This document shows, one piece after another, positions 35,914 to 43,901 of a stretch of DNA of 64,000 nt (position 1 is its first letter; each line of letters begins with the position of its first letter). The stretch lies in contig JBPYFJ010000065.1 in the NCBI GenBank assembly GCA_051985675.1, positions 1-64,000 of the forward strand, in the 5' to 3' direction. The notes under the pieces were generated by a model. That model did no database searches. It was not told the DNA's origin and was given only the letters and a program-made list of their open reading frames with translations. Both the position numbers and the translations under genes were made by a program. The DNA is from JAFAXD01 sp051985675 (GTDB lineage: Bacteria > Pseudomonadota > Alphaproteobacteria > Rhizobiales > Xanthobacteraceae).

Positions 35914-37199
35914 GCGTTCAGCAGAACCGCCGCGATCGCGGCAAGGACGATGCCGGAATTGAGCAGCGGCTCCAGCTCCTTTGGCAGCTTCGCGAAAAAG
36001 GCCGGTGCAACCAGCGGGATCATGCCGAAGCCGATCGAGATCGCCACGATGAATAGGTTGTGGCGGTTGGTTCGGTAATCGACCGCGCCCAGGATGCGAA
36101 TTCCGGTCGCGACCACCATTCCGAACATGACGATACCGGCGCCGCCGAGCACGCATAGCGGAACCGCCGTGACCACGGCGCCGAGCTTGGGGATCAGTCC
36201 GAGAATCAACAGGATCACGCCACCTGCGGCGGTAACCCATCGGCTCTTCACGCCGGTGACGCCGACGAGGCCGACATTCTGTGAGAATGACGTGTAGGGA
36301 AACGTGTTGAAGATACCCCCGATGAGGGTACCGAGGCCGTCGGTCAGCAGGCCGCGGGTCAGATCGCGCTGCTCGATCTTTCGATCGGTCATCTCGCCGA
36401 CCGCGAGAAACATACCGGTCGACTCCACCATCACCACGAGCATGACCAGACACATCGTGATGATCGCGAAAACGTCGAACGTCGGCGTCGTGAGTTGGAA
36501 CGGGTAGACGACATCGACCCACGCGGATTTGCCGATGTCCGCGAAGCTGACCTTGCCGACGAGCCACGCGACGATGAAGCCCAAGACGATCCCGAGCAGG
36601 ACCGCGATATTGACCACAAAGCCCTTACCGAACTTCGTGATCAGCAGGATCGCAATCAGCACGAACGCGGCGATCAACAAGTTCGAGGAATCGCCGTAGC
36701 CGGGGAGGTTGGGCGCGGCGGCGCCCGCCGCCCAGTTGATCCCGATCCGCATCAAAGAAATTCCGATCACCGCGATGATGGTTCCGGTCACCACCGGCGG
36801 AAAAAAGCGCAACAGCCCGCTCATGAACGGGGCGACGATCAACCCGAAGATCCCGGCTGCGATCACCGAGCCGTAAATCGCGCCGAGGCCGAGTGCCGGG
36901 TTGTTCGCCATCGCCAGCATCGGCGCCACTGACGCAAAGGTGACGCCCATCATCACCGGCAAGCGGATGCCGAAGGGGCCAATGCCGATCGACTGGATCA
37001 GCGTGACGATGCCGCAGGCGAACAGATCCGCATTGACCAGAATCGCGATCTGCTCCGGCGGAAGCTTCAGCGCCCGCCCGATGATCAGCGGGACGGCGAT
37101 TGCACCCGCGTACATGACGAGCACGTGCTGGAGACCAAGCGGAACAAGCCGTGGGAACGGCAGAAGCTCGTCCACGGGATGCGGCGGTGACTGCGTCAT
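35835..37199 (-). CDS. NCS2-family xanthine/uracil permease
   Basis: 454-residue membrane protein with about 14 helices, of the UraA/XanQ/UapA family. Motifs: LPFPRLVPLGLQHVLVMYAGAIAVP at the N terminus (in pieces LGLQHVLVMYAGAIAVP), AIIT-MCLVMLVVMVESTGMFLAVGEM (helix-8 region with the substrate-binding Glu), and NTFPYTSFSQNVGLVGVTGVKSRWV in helix 10, where FSQN with Gln points to a xanthine- or urate-type permease. The ATG at 37199 has AAGGGGG upstream. Purine enzymes are not adjacent. Convergent with the DUF4440 gene. Confidence 0.9.
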   Translation of the reverse strand: MTQSPPHPVDELLPFPRLVPLGLQHVLVMYAGAIAVPLIIGRALKLPPEQIAILVNADLFACGIVTLIQSIGIGPFGIRLPVMMGVTFASVAPMLAMANNPALGLGAIYGSVIAAGIFGLIVAPFMSGLLRFFPPVVTGTIIAVIGISLMRIGINWAAGAAAPNLPGYGDSSNLLIAAFVLIAILLITKFGKGFVVNIAVLLGIVLGFIVAWLVGKVSFADIGKSAWVDVVYPFQLTTPTFDVFAIITMCLVMLVVMVESTGMFLAVGEMTDRKIEQRDLTRGLLTDGLGTLIGGIFNTFPYTSFSQNVGLVGVTGVKSRWVTAAGGVILLILGLIPKLGAVVTAVPLCVLGGAGIVMFGMVVATGIRILGAVDYRTNRHNLFIVAISIGFGMIPLVAPAFFAKLPKELEPLLNSGIVLAAIAAVLLNAYFNGPGSREDAEAGLANAAGASDHA

Positions 37200-37246
37200 T
37201 GATGCGCCCCCTTGCCGATCGCGGCCAGCGTCGGCTCTTCGATCAG

Positions 37247-38758
37247 TCAAACGGTAGCACCCACCTGCTTTACGCGGAAGCTGCTGGATGGGAGCCCGCG
37301 GCCCGCACCTGCCCGGGCGACCAACGCCGGGCCTACTTCGTCGAAGCTGAAGCCACATTGCCTGAACGAGGCCGCGCATGCGTTGACCGCTGCCGGATCG
37401 TAGAGCTTGCCTTGTTCGGATTCGATCTCGTGCATTGCGGCGTCGAGGCCGAGCGGCTCGCGATACGGTCGCCGCCCCATCATCGAATCGACCACGTCGG
37501 CCACCGCCAGCACCTTGGCTTCCGGGGGGATGGTGTCTCCGAAGAGCCCCTGCGGGTAGCCCGAGCCGTCGAGACGTTCGTGGTGCTGCAGAACTGTCTG
37601 CGCGACAGGCCACGGGAATTCCACGCCTTTCAAAATGTTGTAGCCCGCTTCCACGTGCTGGCGGAGCAGTTGAGCCTCGATTTCCGTCAGCATGCCCGGC
37701 TTTGTCAGAATTTCGGTCGGCACCAGAACCTTGCCGATGTCATGCACCGCACTCGCAAGTTGCAGCCCTTCGATCTGAGATTCAGACATTCCGATACGGC
37801 GCCCGATTGCGCACGCGAGCCTGCGAACGCGCCGTTGATGCCCGGCAGTGTAAGGGTCACGGAGTTCCACCGTGCTGGCGAGCGCCTCGATCGTCTGCTG
37901 CATGGCGCGCACCGCCTGGCGGTGCTCGCTATTGTCAATCACCACCCCGACGAGCGCGGGCCGCCCCTGCCAGGTGGCGAGGGCGGACTGCCCCAGCACC
38001 TCGAGCGGGGAGCCGTCGCGGCGGAGGATCGCAAACGCACTTGGCGGGTCGGAGCGACGGCCGGAGAACCGGTCGCGCGTCCGCTCAACGATGGACTCGC
38101 GATCACGTTCCGCAATGAAGGAAATAAGCGGCCGGCCGATGACGTCGTCGACGTCGTAGCCGAGCATGGCGGCAAATCGCGGGTTCACGTAGCCCAAGTT
38201 GCCATCGAGGCGGACGATCACAATCCCCGCGATTTGCTGTTCGACCAGACTCTTGAATTGGCTGTCGACCTCCGCGATCCGCCACTCGCTTAGTTTGCGC
38301 TCGGTGATGTTCTGATTGAGGCCATAGGTCCTGACGGTTCGACCACCCGCATCTTTGACGATGAACCAGCTTGCGACGATGTAGCCCACGGGTCCGTCGG
38401 CAAGGATCACCCGGTGCTCCATTTCGCCGCTGTAGGATGAGTCCGTCGCCGTGACTGCTCCTTGGATGGCCTGTCGCACCGTGACCGCATCGTCCGGATG
38501 TACGAAGCGCCTGACGTATTCGACGGATGACATGCTGTAGCCGCCAACCATCTGCGCGGTCGTGCCGAATATCGCATAGAACTGATCATTGAACGTGAAG
38601 CGATCGCTGTCGACGTCGTATTGCCAAAGACCGGCGCGGGCGGCCCTCAACGCACTCAACAGGTGGGCATTGGCCGCGCTATCAGGTCCGTCGGGAAGTC
38701 CAGCATCCCGTGACATGCGAATGAATTTGGACGATTGCCGCGTCCGAATGTCAATCAC
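37247..38758 (-). CDS. PAS-PAS-HD-GYP c-di-GMP phosphodiesterase
   Basis: 503 residues: two PAS domains (about 30-155 with PEYVRRF-type loops, and 165-290, FAAMLGYDVDDVIGRPLISFI) followed by an HD-GYP domain (about 300-460). Catalytic residues are intact: VELRDPYTAGHQRRV, SAVHDIGKVLVPTEIL (HD), LQHHERLDGSGYPQGL (GYP), VADVVDSMMGRRPYR. HD-GYP proteins hydrolyse c-di-GMP. The C-terminal tail (about 465-503) is extra. Start GTG at 38758, or ATG at 38716; neither has a strong ribosome site. No membrane helix, so a cytosolic sensor. Confidence 0.9.
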   Translation of the reverse strand: MIDIRTRQSSKFIRMSRDAGLPDGPDSAANAHLLSALRAARAGLWQYDVDSDRFTFNDQFYAIFGTTAQMVGGYSMSSVEYVRRFVHPDDAVTVRQAIQGAVTATDSSYSGEMEHRVILADGPVGYIVASWFIVKDAGGRTVRTYGLNQNITERKLSEWRIAEVDSQFKSLVEQQIAGIVIVRLDGNLGYVNPRFAAMLGYDVDDVIGRPLISFIAERDRESIVERTRDRFSGRRSDPPSAFAILRRDGSPLEVLGQSALATWQGRPALVGVVIDNSEHRQAVRAMQQTIEALASTVELRDPYTAGHQRRVRRLACAIGRRIGMSESQIEGLQLASAVHDIGKVLVPTEILTKPGMLTEIEAQLLRQHVEAGYNILKGVEFPWPVAQTVLQHHERLDGSGYPQGLFGDTIPPEAKVLAVADVVDSMMGRRPYREPLGLDAAMHEIESEQGKLYDPAAVNACAASFRQCGFSFDEVGPALVARAGAGRGLPSSSFRVKQVGATV

Positions 38759-38811
38759 TAGTTGGGGCGCGATTTTGTTGCATCGCGATAAAGGCTTCCC
38801 GAGACCGGTTG

Positions 38812-39135
38812 CTATTTCTGGATGGAGTAAAGATAGGCGCGCACAGCGCGGGCGTTGGCCTGGCTGAACTGGAAATCCGGCATGTCGGGGTGGGTCGAAA
38901 TCAGCCGCTCGCTCATACGCTCAGTCAACTCGACGATGTTGTAACGGTCGGCGATCGAGCGAAACGGCGGCGCGCCTACGTGTGGGCTCGCGCCGGTCTT
39001 GCCGACCGCGTGACAGCGCGCGCAAAGCCGGGTGAGCAAGGCCTTGCCTTGGTCTTCGAGCTGGCCGGCATGCGCGTCCGCCAACAACGATGCCGCCGCT
39101 ACCAGCAAAACAGAAGCCCGTCGCCAGTTGTTCAT
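38812..39135 (-). CDS. Small class-I cytochrome c
   Basis: 107 residues: signal peptide MNNWRRASVLLVAAASLLAD, then a monohaem domain with CARCH (about 34-38) and an axial Met in HPDMPDFQFS. Periplasmic electron carrier. The ATG at 39135 is preferred over the 39183 start, since the mature signal follows directly. Divergent from the NrtS-like gene and near a second cytochrome (39478) and the molybdenum-enzyme gene, so a shared redox role is possible. Confidence 0.86.
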   Translation of the reverse strand: MNNWRRASVLLVAAASLLADAHAGQLEDQGKALLTRLCARCHAVGKTGASPHVGAPPFRSIADRYNIVELTERMSERLISTHPDMPDFQFSQANARAVRAYLYSIQK

Positions 39136-39237
39136 GTCAGCCTTATGGTGCGAAATGCATCGAACGATCTTGCGCTGGATCAATATTTTCGGGGGTTCGA
39201 TCCGGGCGAGGCGCGTTTGTGATCGGAGGATCGAAGC

Positions 39238-39474
39238 ATGTCCACGCTCGCTCGCGCGTGCCGGTACGCCATGTGCGACGGGGTCCCGCGCCGCTCATTG
39301 TACGTGGCCGTTGTGGTCGGGACGATCCTCAACCTGATCAATCAGGGCGACGCTCTCATCGCCGGCGTCGCGATCGATTGGATCAAAGTGCTGATGACCT
39401 ATGGGGTGCCTTACTTGGTGAGCACCTACGGCGCGGTTTCCTATCGGCTTTCGCTGCCGCACGGCGCACGCTGA
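39238..39474 (+). CDS. NrtS-like nitrate/nitrite transporter family protein
   Basis: 78-residue membrane protein with two hydrophobic helices: RRSLYVAVVVGTILNLINQGDALIAG and VDWIKVLMTYGVPYLVSTYGAV, read here in pieces RRSLYVAVVVGTILNLINQG and VLMTYGVPYLVSTYG. The RRSLxVAxVVGTxLNLINQGDAL pattern fits the small NrtS family, reported as nitrate/nitrite transporters in cyanobacteria and found in proteobacteria. GGAGGA is 8 bases before the ATG. Sits between two cytochrome c genes, opposite strand. Transport role inferred. Confidence 0.75.
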   Translation: MSTLARACRYAMCDGVPRRSLYVAVVVGTILNLINQGDALIAGVAIDWIKVLMTYGVPYLVSTYGAVSYRLSLPHGAR

Positions 39475-39477
39475 ACG

Positions 39478-39801
39478 CTAATCTGCTTTCAAGCTCATGA
39501 TGTAGGCGATCACATTGGCGCGGTCGTCGGCCTGCAAAATCAGGTTCGGCATCGAGGTGTGCGACGTCTGTAGCGAAGCCTGCAGCGCAATCGTGGTCAT
39601 GCCCGGCACGGCGGCAATCGTCTCGAAGGTCGGTGCATTGGCGTTGGTCGAGCGCTCACCCTTGCGAATGGCATGGCATGCGGCGCAGATGTCCTGCGCG
39701 ACCGCAAGTCCCCGACGCGGATCGCCGCTCTGCGCATATGTCGCCGTGACCGCCAGTGTCAGCAGTCCGAAACCGAACGCCCGGAGTGTCCGCCTGTTCA
39801 T
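39478..39801 (-). CDS. Small class-I cytochrome c
   Basis: 107 residues: leader MNRRTLRAFGFGLLTLAVTA with cleavage near YAQS, then CAACH (about 39-43) and an axial Met in SMPNLIL. Periplasmic. 68 bases downstream of the molybdenum hydroxylase gene on the same strand, so it may accept electrons from that enzyme, as cytochromes do for some XDH-family oxidoreductases; this is an inference. Confidence 0.88.
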   Translation of the reverse strand: MNRRTLRAFGFGLLTLAVTATYAQSGDPRRGLAVAQDICAACHAIRKGERSTNANAPTFETIAAVPGMTTIALQASLQTSHTSMPNLILQADDRANVIAYIMSLKAD

Positions 39802-39869
39802 TATCCTCGCCGGCCTGCCGAATGTCTACGCTACCCTAGTCCGGATCGGCGGTGTTTGATTGACCTAAG

Positions 39870-42266
39870 TCAACGCGGCGCGGGTGTGCGATTTGGGTCG
39901 GCCGCGCCGGCGTCCTGGATCGCCTGCCAGACCTTCTGCGGCGTGGCCGGCATTTCGATGTGGCGGACGCCGAGGTGCCACAGGGCATCCACGATCGCGT
40001 TGATGACGACGCCGAGCGCCGGCGTGGTGCCGCCTTCGCCGCCGGAGCGGAAACCGAGCGGATGCGAGCTTGCCGGGACCTCGCTGAGTTCGGTCGCAAA
40101 GGACGGCAGGTCGGTGGCGCGCAGCAACGCATAGTCCATCAGCGACGCCGAGAGCATTTGGCCGCTGTCGCCGTCATACCAGCACTCTTCCATGAGCGCC
40201 TGACCAACCCCCTGGGCGATCCCGCCGTGGGTCTGACCGTGCAGGATCAGCGGATTGACCGCGCGGCCGACGTCGTCGACCGACGCGTAGCGCACAATCG
40301 CCACGTTGCCAGTGTCAGGATCGACCTCGACCTCGCAGACGCACGAGCCGTAGGGAAAGCAGAGGCCGGACGTTACCCGGTCGCACGAGCCGCTCAACGG
40401 GCCGCGCAGCGCCTCCGGCAGATCGCTGCCCTCGGCGGCGGCGGTGGCAATCTCGAACAGGCCGAGCGAACGGTCAGTGTCCGCGATCGTAAAGCGACCA
40501 GCGGCGAACCGCACGCTGTCGATCGGTGCCTGCAGCAGCAACGCCGCGACCTCGCGCCCCCTCTGGATGATGTCATCGGCGGCGGCCCGGATAACGATGC
40601 TGCCGAACCGGATCGAACGGCCGGAATGCGAGCCGCCTCCCGCCTTGACGACATCGGTATCGCCGGTGCGCACCCGTACGGCGGCGAACGGCACGCCCAA
40701 CCAATCGGCGACGATCTGCGAGAAGGCGGTTTCATGCCCTTGTCCGGTCGCCTGTGTGCCGATGACGAGGTCGACGCGACCATCCGGCAGGACCGTGATG
40801 TCCGCGCGCTCGCGCGGGACCCCGCTGGTCGCCTCGATGTAGTTCGCCACCCCGATGCCGGCGAGCTTACCGCGCTTTCGCGCAGCCTTGCGGCGCTTCT
40901 GGAAGCCCGCCCAGTCTGCGATATCCAGCGCGCGCTGCATGGCGTTGACGTAGTCGCCGCTGTCGTAGGTGATGCCGACGGGATTGCGCCATGGCAGCGC
41001 CTTCGCCGGGATCATGTTGCGGCGGCGCAGCTCGACCCGATCGAAGCCGCATTCGCGCGCCGCGAGATCCATCAGCCGTTCTATCACGTACATCGCTTCG
41101 GGTCGCCCAGCGCTGCGATAAGGAATCGTGCTCGGCGTGTTGGTCAGCGCGGCGCGGGCTTGGTAGTGCGCCACCGGCACCGCATAGAGGCTCGTCATCA
41201 GTTGCACCCCCTTGTTGAGGGGCACGAACGAGGCCGCATGGGCGCCGATGTTGCTGAGGTTGGACGAGCGCATTGCCAGGACGCGGCCCTTGGCATCGAG
41301 CGCGAGCTCGGCGGTGACGGTGAGATCTCGCGCCTGGTAGTCGCTCAGGAAGGATTCGTTGCGATCGGCGACATGCTTGACCGGACGCCCGACCATTCGC
41401 GCCGCATACGCGACCAGCGCAAATTCCGGATGGGTCGCGTTGCGGGTGCCGAAATTGCCGCCGACGTCGCGCGGCGCCACCACGCGAACCTGTTCGGGCG
41501 CAACGCCGAGAATGGTCGCGAGCTCCAGACGCACTTGGACGACGCCAAGCCCGTGCGAGACGTTGATGGTGTAGCGCCCGGATTCGCCGTCATAAGACGC
41601 GATCACCGCGCGCGGCTCGAGATGCACCCCGGTGACTCGCTGGACGCGGGTATCGAGCTTGACCCGATAGGCGGCCTTTGCGAACGCCGCATCGGTTGCG
41701 GCTGCGTCGCCGATCTCGGCGTCAAGCGCGACATTGCCAGGCACGTGATCCCACAGGCGCGGCGCCGCCGGCCCGATCGCCTGCGCGGCGAGCGTCACCG
41801 CCGGCAGCGGCTCCCACGTGATCTCGATGAGCTCGGCGGCATCCTTCGCGGCCGCCTGTGTGTCGGCCACCACCATAGCCACGGCCTCGCCGGCGAAGCG
41901 AGCGCGGTCCGCGGGAAGCAAAACCTGCTCGGTGGCGAGCCGCTCGCTGCCGTCGCGGTTGCGCAATGGCACGTCGGAACCCATGTGCGAGCTGCCGACC
42001 GCGTGCGGGATTGGTTTGAGCCCGGCGCGCGCGATGTCTGCGCCGACATAGACCGCAAGCACACCCGGGGCTTGCCGGGCCGGCGCCGCGTCGATTGAGC
42101 GAATGTGCGCGTGCGCGTGCGGCGATCGCACGAACACCGCGTAGGCTGCACCCCGGACGTCGAGATCATCCGCGTAGCATCCGCCGCCGACAATCAGCCG
42201 GTCGTCTTCCTTGCGGCGCACCGCGTCGCCGATCCCGGTGTGTCCGGCACCCTCAAGGCTGGCCAC
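39870..42266 (-). CDS. Xanthine-dehydrogenase-family molybdenum hydroxylase, large subunit
   Basis: 798-residue CoxL/XdhB-type large subunit that binds Mo-molybdopterin cytosine dinucleotide. Segments: GIGDAVRRKEDDRLIVGGG at the start, VAPRDVGGNFGTRN (Mo-cofactor region), TIPYRSAGRPEAMYVIE, ATGQGHETAFSQIVADWLG, and SGGEGGTTPALGVVINAI with the active-site Glu. The CO-dehydrogenase loop AYRCSFR is absent (YRSAGRP instead), so CO is unlikely. The FAD and 2Fe-2S partners are not in the window. Substrate could be an N-heterocycle, purine, or aldehyde. Confidence 0.9.
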   Translation of the reverse strand: MASLEGAGHTGIGDAVRRKEDDRLIVGGGCYADDLDVRGAAYAVFVRSPHAHAHIRSIDAAPARQAPGVLAVYVGADIARAGLKPIPHAVGSSHMGSDVPLRNRDGSERLATEQVLLPADRARFAGEAVAMVVADTQAAAKDAAELIEITWEPLPAVTLAAQAIGPAAPRLWDHVPGNVALDAEIGDAAATDAAFAKAAYRVKLDTRVQRVTGVHLEPRAVIASYDGESGRYTINVSHGLGVVQVRLELATILGVAPEQVRVVAPRDVGGNFGTRNATHPEFALVAYAARMVGRPVKHVADRNESFLSDYQARDLTVTAELALDAKGRVLAMRSSNLSNIGAHAASFVPLNKGVQLMTSLYAVPVAHYQARAALTNTPSTIPYRSAGRPEAMYVIERLMDLAARECGFDRVELRRRNMIPAKALPWRNPVGITYDSGDYVNAMQRALDIADWAGFQKRRKAARKRGKLAGIGVANYIEATSGVPRERADITVLPDGRVDLVIGTQATGQGHETAFSQIVADWLGVPFAAVRVRTGDTDVVKAGGGSHSGRSIRFGSIVIRAAADDIIQRGREVAALLLQAPIDSVRFAAGRFTIADTDRSLGLFEIATAAAEGSDLPEALRGPLSGSCDRVTSGLCFPYGSCVCEVEVDPDTGNVAIVRYASVDDVGRAVNPLILHGQTHGGIAQGVGQALMEECWYDGDSGQMLSASLMDYALLRATDLPSFATELSEVPASSHPLGFRSGGEGGTTPALGVVINAIVDALWHLGVRHIEMPATPQKVWQAIQDAGAADPNRTPAPR

Positions 42267-42504
42267 GTATCCTCCCGCTTAGCCGCGCGCATGACGTACA
42301 ACAGATGGGGCCCGGTTCGGAAGCGCCGTGTGATGGCATTTTGTAAGCGCGGCCATGCGTTTGGGCTGGCTGCTGGCGTGCGCGACGCGAGACCCTAGCG
42401 CCTCACCAACTTGAGTGCGATACTTCTTGGGTCAGCAGCCACACGCGGTTCTTGCCACGGACGCACAAGCGTCGGCCACCGCATGGCCTGTCGGAGGAAA
42501 AACT

Positions 42505-43731
42505 ATGCCTGACCGGATACTGACGACCCATGCCGGCAGTCTGCCACGCCCGGCAAAAGTCATCGAACTCAATCATCAACGTATCGACGGCGAGAAGGTC
42601 GACGAGGCCGCCTTCCAAAGCGAACTCAAGGATGCGGTGGTTGACCTCGTCCGCCGCCAGAAACAGGCCGGCATCGATCTCGTCAACGACGGCGAGTTCG
42701 GCCACACCATGGGGTATGACTACGACTACGGGGCGTGGTGGTCATATGTGATCCGGCGCCTCAATGGCGTCGAGGTCGTGCCCGTCCCGCTTTGGGAACT
42801 GAAATTGTCGGTTCCTCCGCGCGCCAAGCCGGCACCCGGCGAATTCGTGCTGGGCAGCTTCGGCGATCGCAGGGACTGGAACAAGTTTCACGAAGCCTAC
42901 GCCGATCCGCGCACCGGCTGCGCGTTGCCCGACCAGTTCATGGCGCACTACAGCCCAGTGGTCCGCGGACCCATCAGCTACAAGGGGCAGGAAACGACTG
43001 CGCGCGATATCGCCAACCTCAAAGCCGGTCTCGCGGCTGCGGGAATCAAAGAAGGGTGGATGAACTCGGTCGCGCCGGCAAGCTGCGCCCGCTTCCCAAA
43101 CGAGTACTACAAGACCGACGAGGAACTCCTGTACGCCTGCGCCGACGCGATGCGCGAGGAGTACAAGGCAATCATCGATGCCGGGCTGATCGTCCAGCTC
43201 GACGATCCGGCAATCGCCGAGAACTGGGACCAGGCGAAGGACGAGCCCAGCGTAGAGGGCTACCGGCGCTACACCAAGACCCGCATCGACGCGCTCAACC
43301 ATGCGATCCGTGGGCTGCCAGCCGACCGCATCCGCTTCCACCTCTGCTGGGGAAGCTGGCACGGCCCGCATTTCACCGACTTTCCGATGGCCGATCTCGT
43401 CGACCTGATGCTGACCATCAATGCGGGGGCGTATTCGTTCGAGGCCGCAAACGTCCGCCACGAACACGAGTGGAAGGTCTGGCGCAACGTCAAGCTGCCG
43501 GAAGGTAAGACGATCCTGCCCGGTGTCGTCACGCACTCGACCAACGTGATCGAGCATCCCGAGGTCGTCGCGGACCGGATCGTGCGCTTTGCCGAGGTGG
43601 TCGGCCGCGACAACGTCGTCGCCTCGACCGATTGCGGGCTCGGCGGGCGCGTGCACCCGCAGCTCGCTTGGGCGAAGCTTGAGACGCTGTCGCGGGGCGC
43701 CGAGATCGCCTCGCAACGGCTGTGGCACTAG
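42505..43731 (+). CDS. Cobalamin-independent methionine synthase C-domain-like protein
   Basis: 408-residue protein related to the C-terminal catalytic half of MetE (UROD/MetE-like barrel). It starts LTTHAGSLPRP and has all four zinc-ligand positions: RFHLCWGSWHG (His-x-Cys), SFEAANVRHEHEW (Glu) and SSTDCGLGGRVHP (Cys). No N-terminal MetE domain, so full methionine synthesis is not assured; relatives include methyltransferases and alkyl-CoM-type enzymes. Ribosome site GGAGGA. Single gene, divergent from the molybdenum enzyme. Substrate unknown. Confidence 0.86.
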   Translation: MPDRILTTHAGSLPRPAKVIELNHQRIDGEKVDEAAFQSELKDAVVDLVRRQKQAGIDLVNDGEFGHTMGYDYDYGAWWSYVIRRLNGVEVVPVPLWELKLSVPPRAKPAPGEFVLGSFGDRRDWNKFHEAYADPRTGCALPDQFMAHYSPVVRGPISYKGQETTARDIANLKAGLAAAGIKEGWMNSVAPASCARFPNEYYKTDEELLYACADAMREEYKAIIDAGLIVQLDDPAIAENWDQAKDEPSVEGYRRYTKTRIDALNHAIRGLPADRIRFHLCWGSWHGPHFTDFPMADLVDLMLTINAGAYSFEAANVRHEHEWKVWRNVKLPEGKTILPGVVTHSTNVIEHPEVVADRIVRFAEVVGRDNVVASTDCGLGGRVHPQLAWAKLETLSRGAEIASQRLWH

Positions 43732-43806
43732 GGCCGCCGATTTGGCGTTCCTACAGCGCTTGCGGCACGCTCGCGAAGGAACGTCAAATCGAGAAGCGGC
43801 CCTAGA
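43728..43806 (+). terminator. Large inverted repeat at the MetE-like gene 3' end
   Basis: The left arm 43728-43752 begins CTAGGGCCGCCGATTTGG, overlapping the stop codon, and the right arm 43777-43806 ends in AAGCGGCCCCTAG. They pair over about 25 bases with a small bulge and a 24-base loop. No T tract follows. Probably a terminator-like or mRNA-protecting structure. Confidence 0.6.
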
Positions 43807-43820
43807 ATCATATGTTTGCT

Positions 43821-43894
43821 AGCGCCCCTTTGCTTCCGAAGTTCGTACCCGTGGTTGCCGTGATGTGTCACGAACTTCGGAAGCGGGGCGCTAA
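43821..43894. terminator. Large inverted repeat between convergent genes
   Basis: Arms 43821-43847 and 43871-43894 match over 24 bases apart from a 3-base TTT insertion in the left arm, with a 23-base loop: TAGCGCCCC...GCTTCCGAAGTTCGT against ACGAACTTCGGAAGC...GGGGCGCTA. Positioned between the MetE-like gene and the convergent MFS gene, it may terminate transcription from both sides. Confidence 0.65.
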
Positions 43895-43901
43895 TTCGGG
43901 C

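Noticed and set aside
39960..42098. 712-codon open frame on the plus strand
   Set aside because: Antisense to the molybdenum hydroxylase gene; no recognisable domain.
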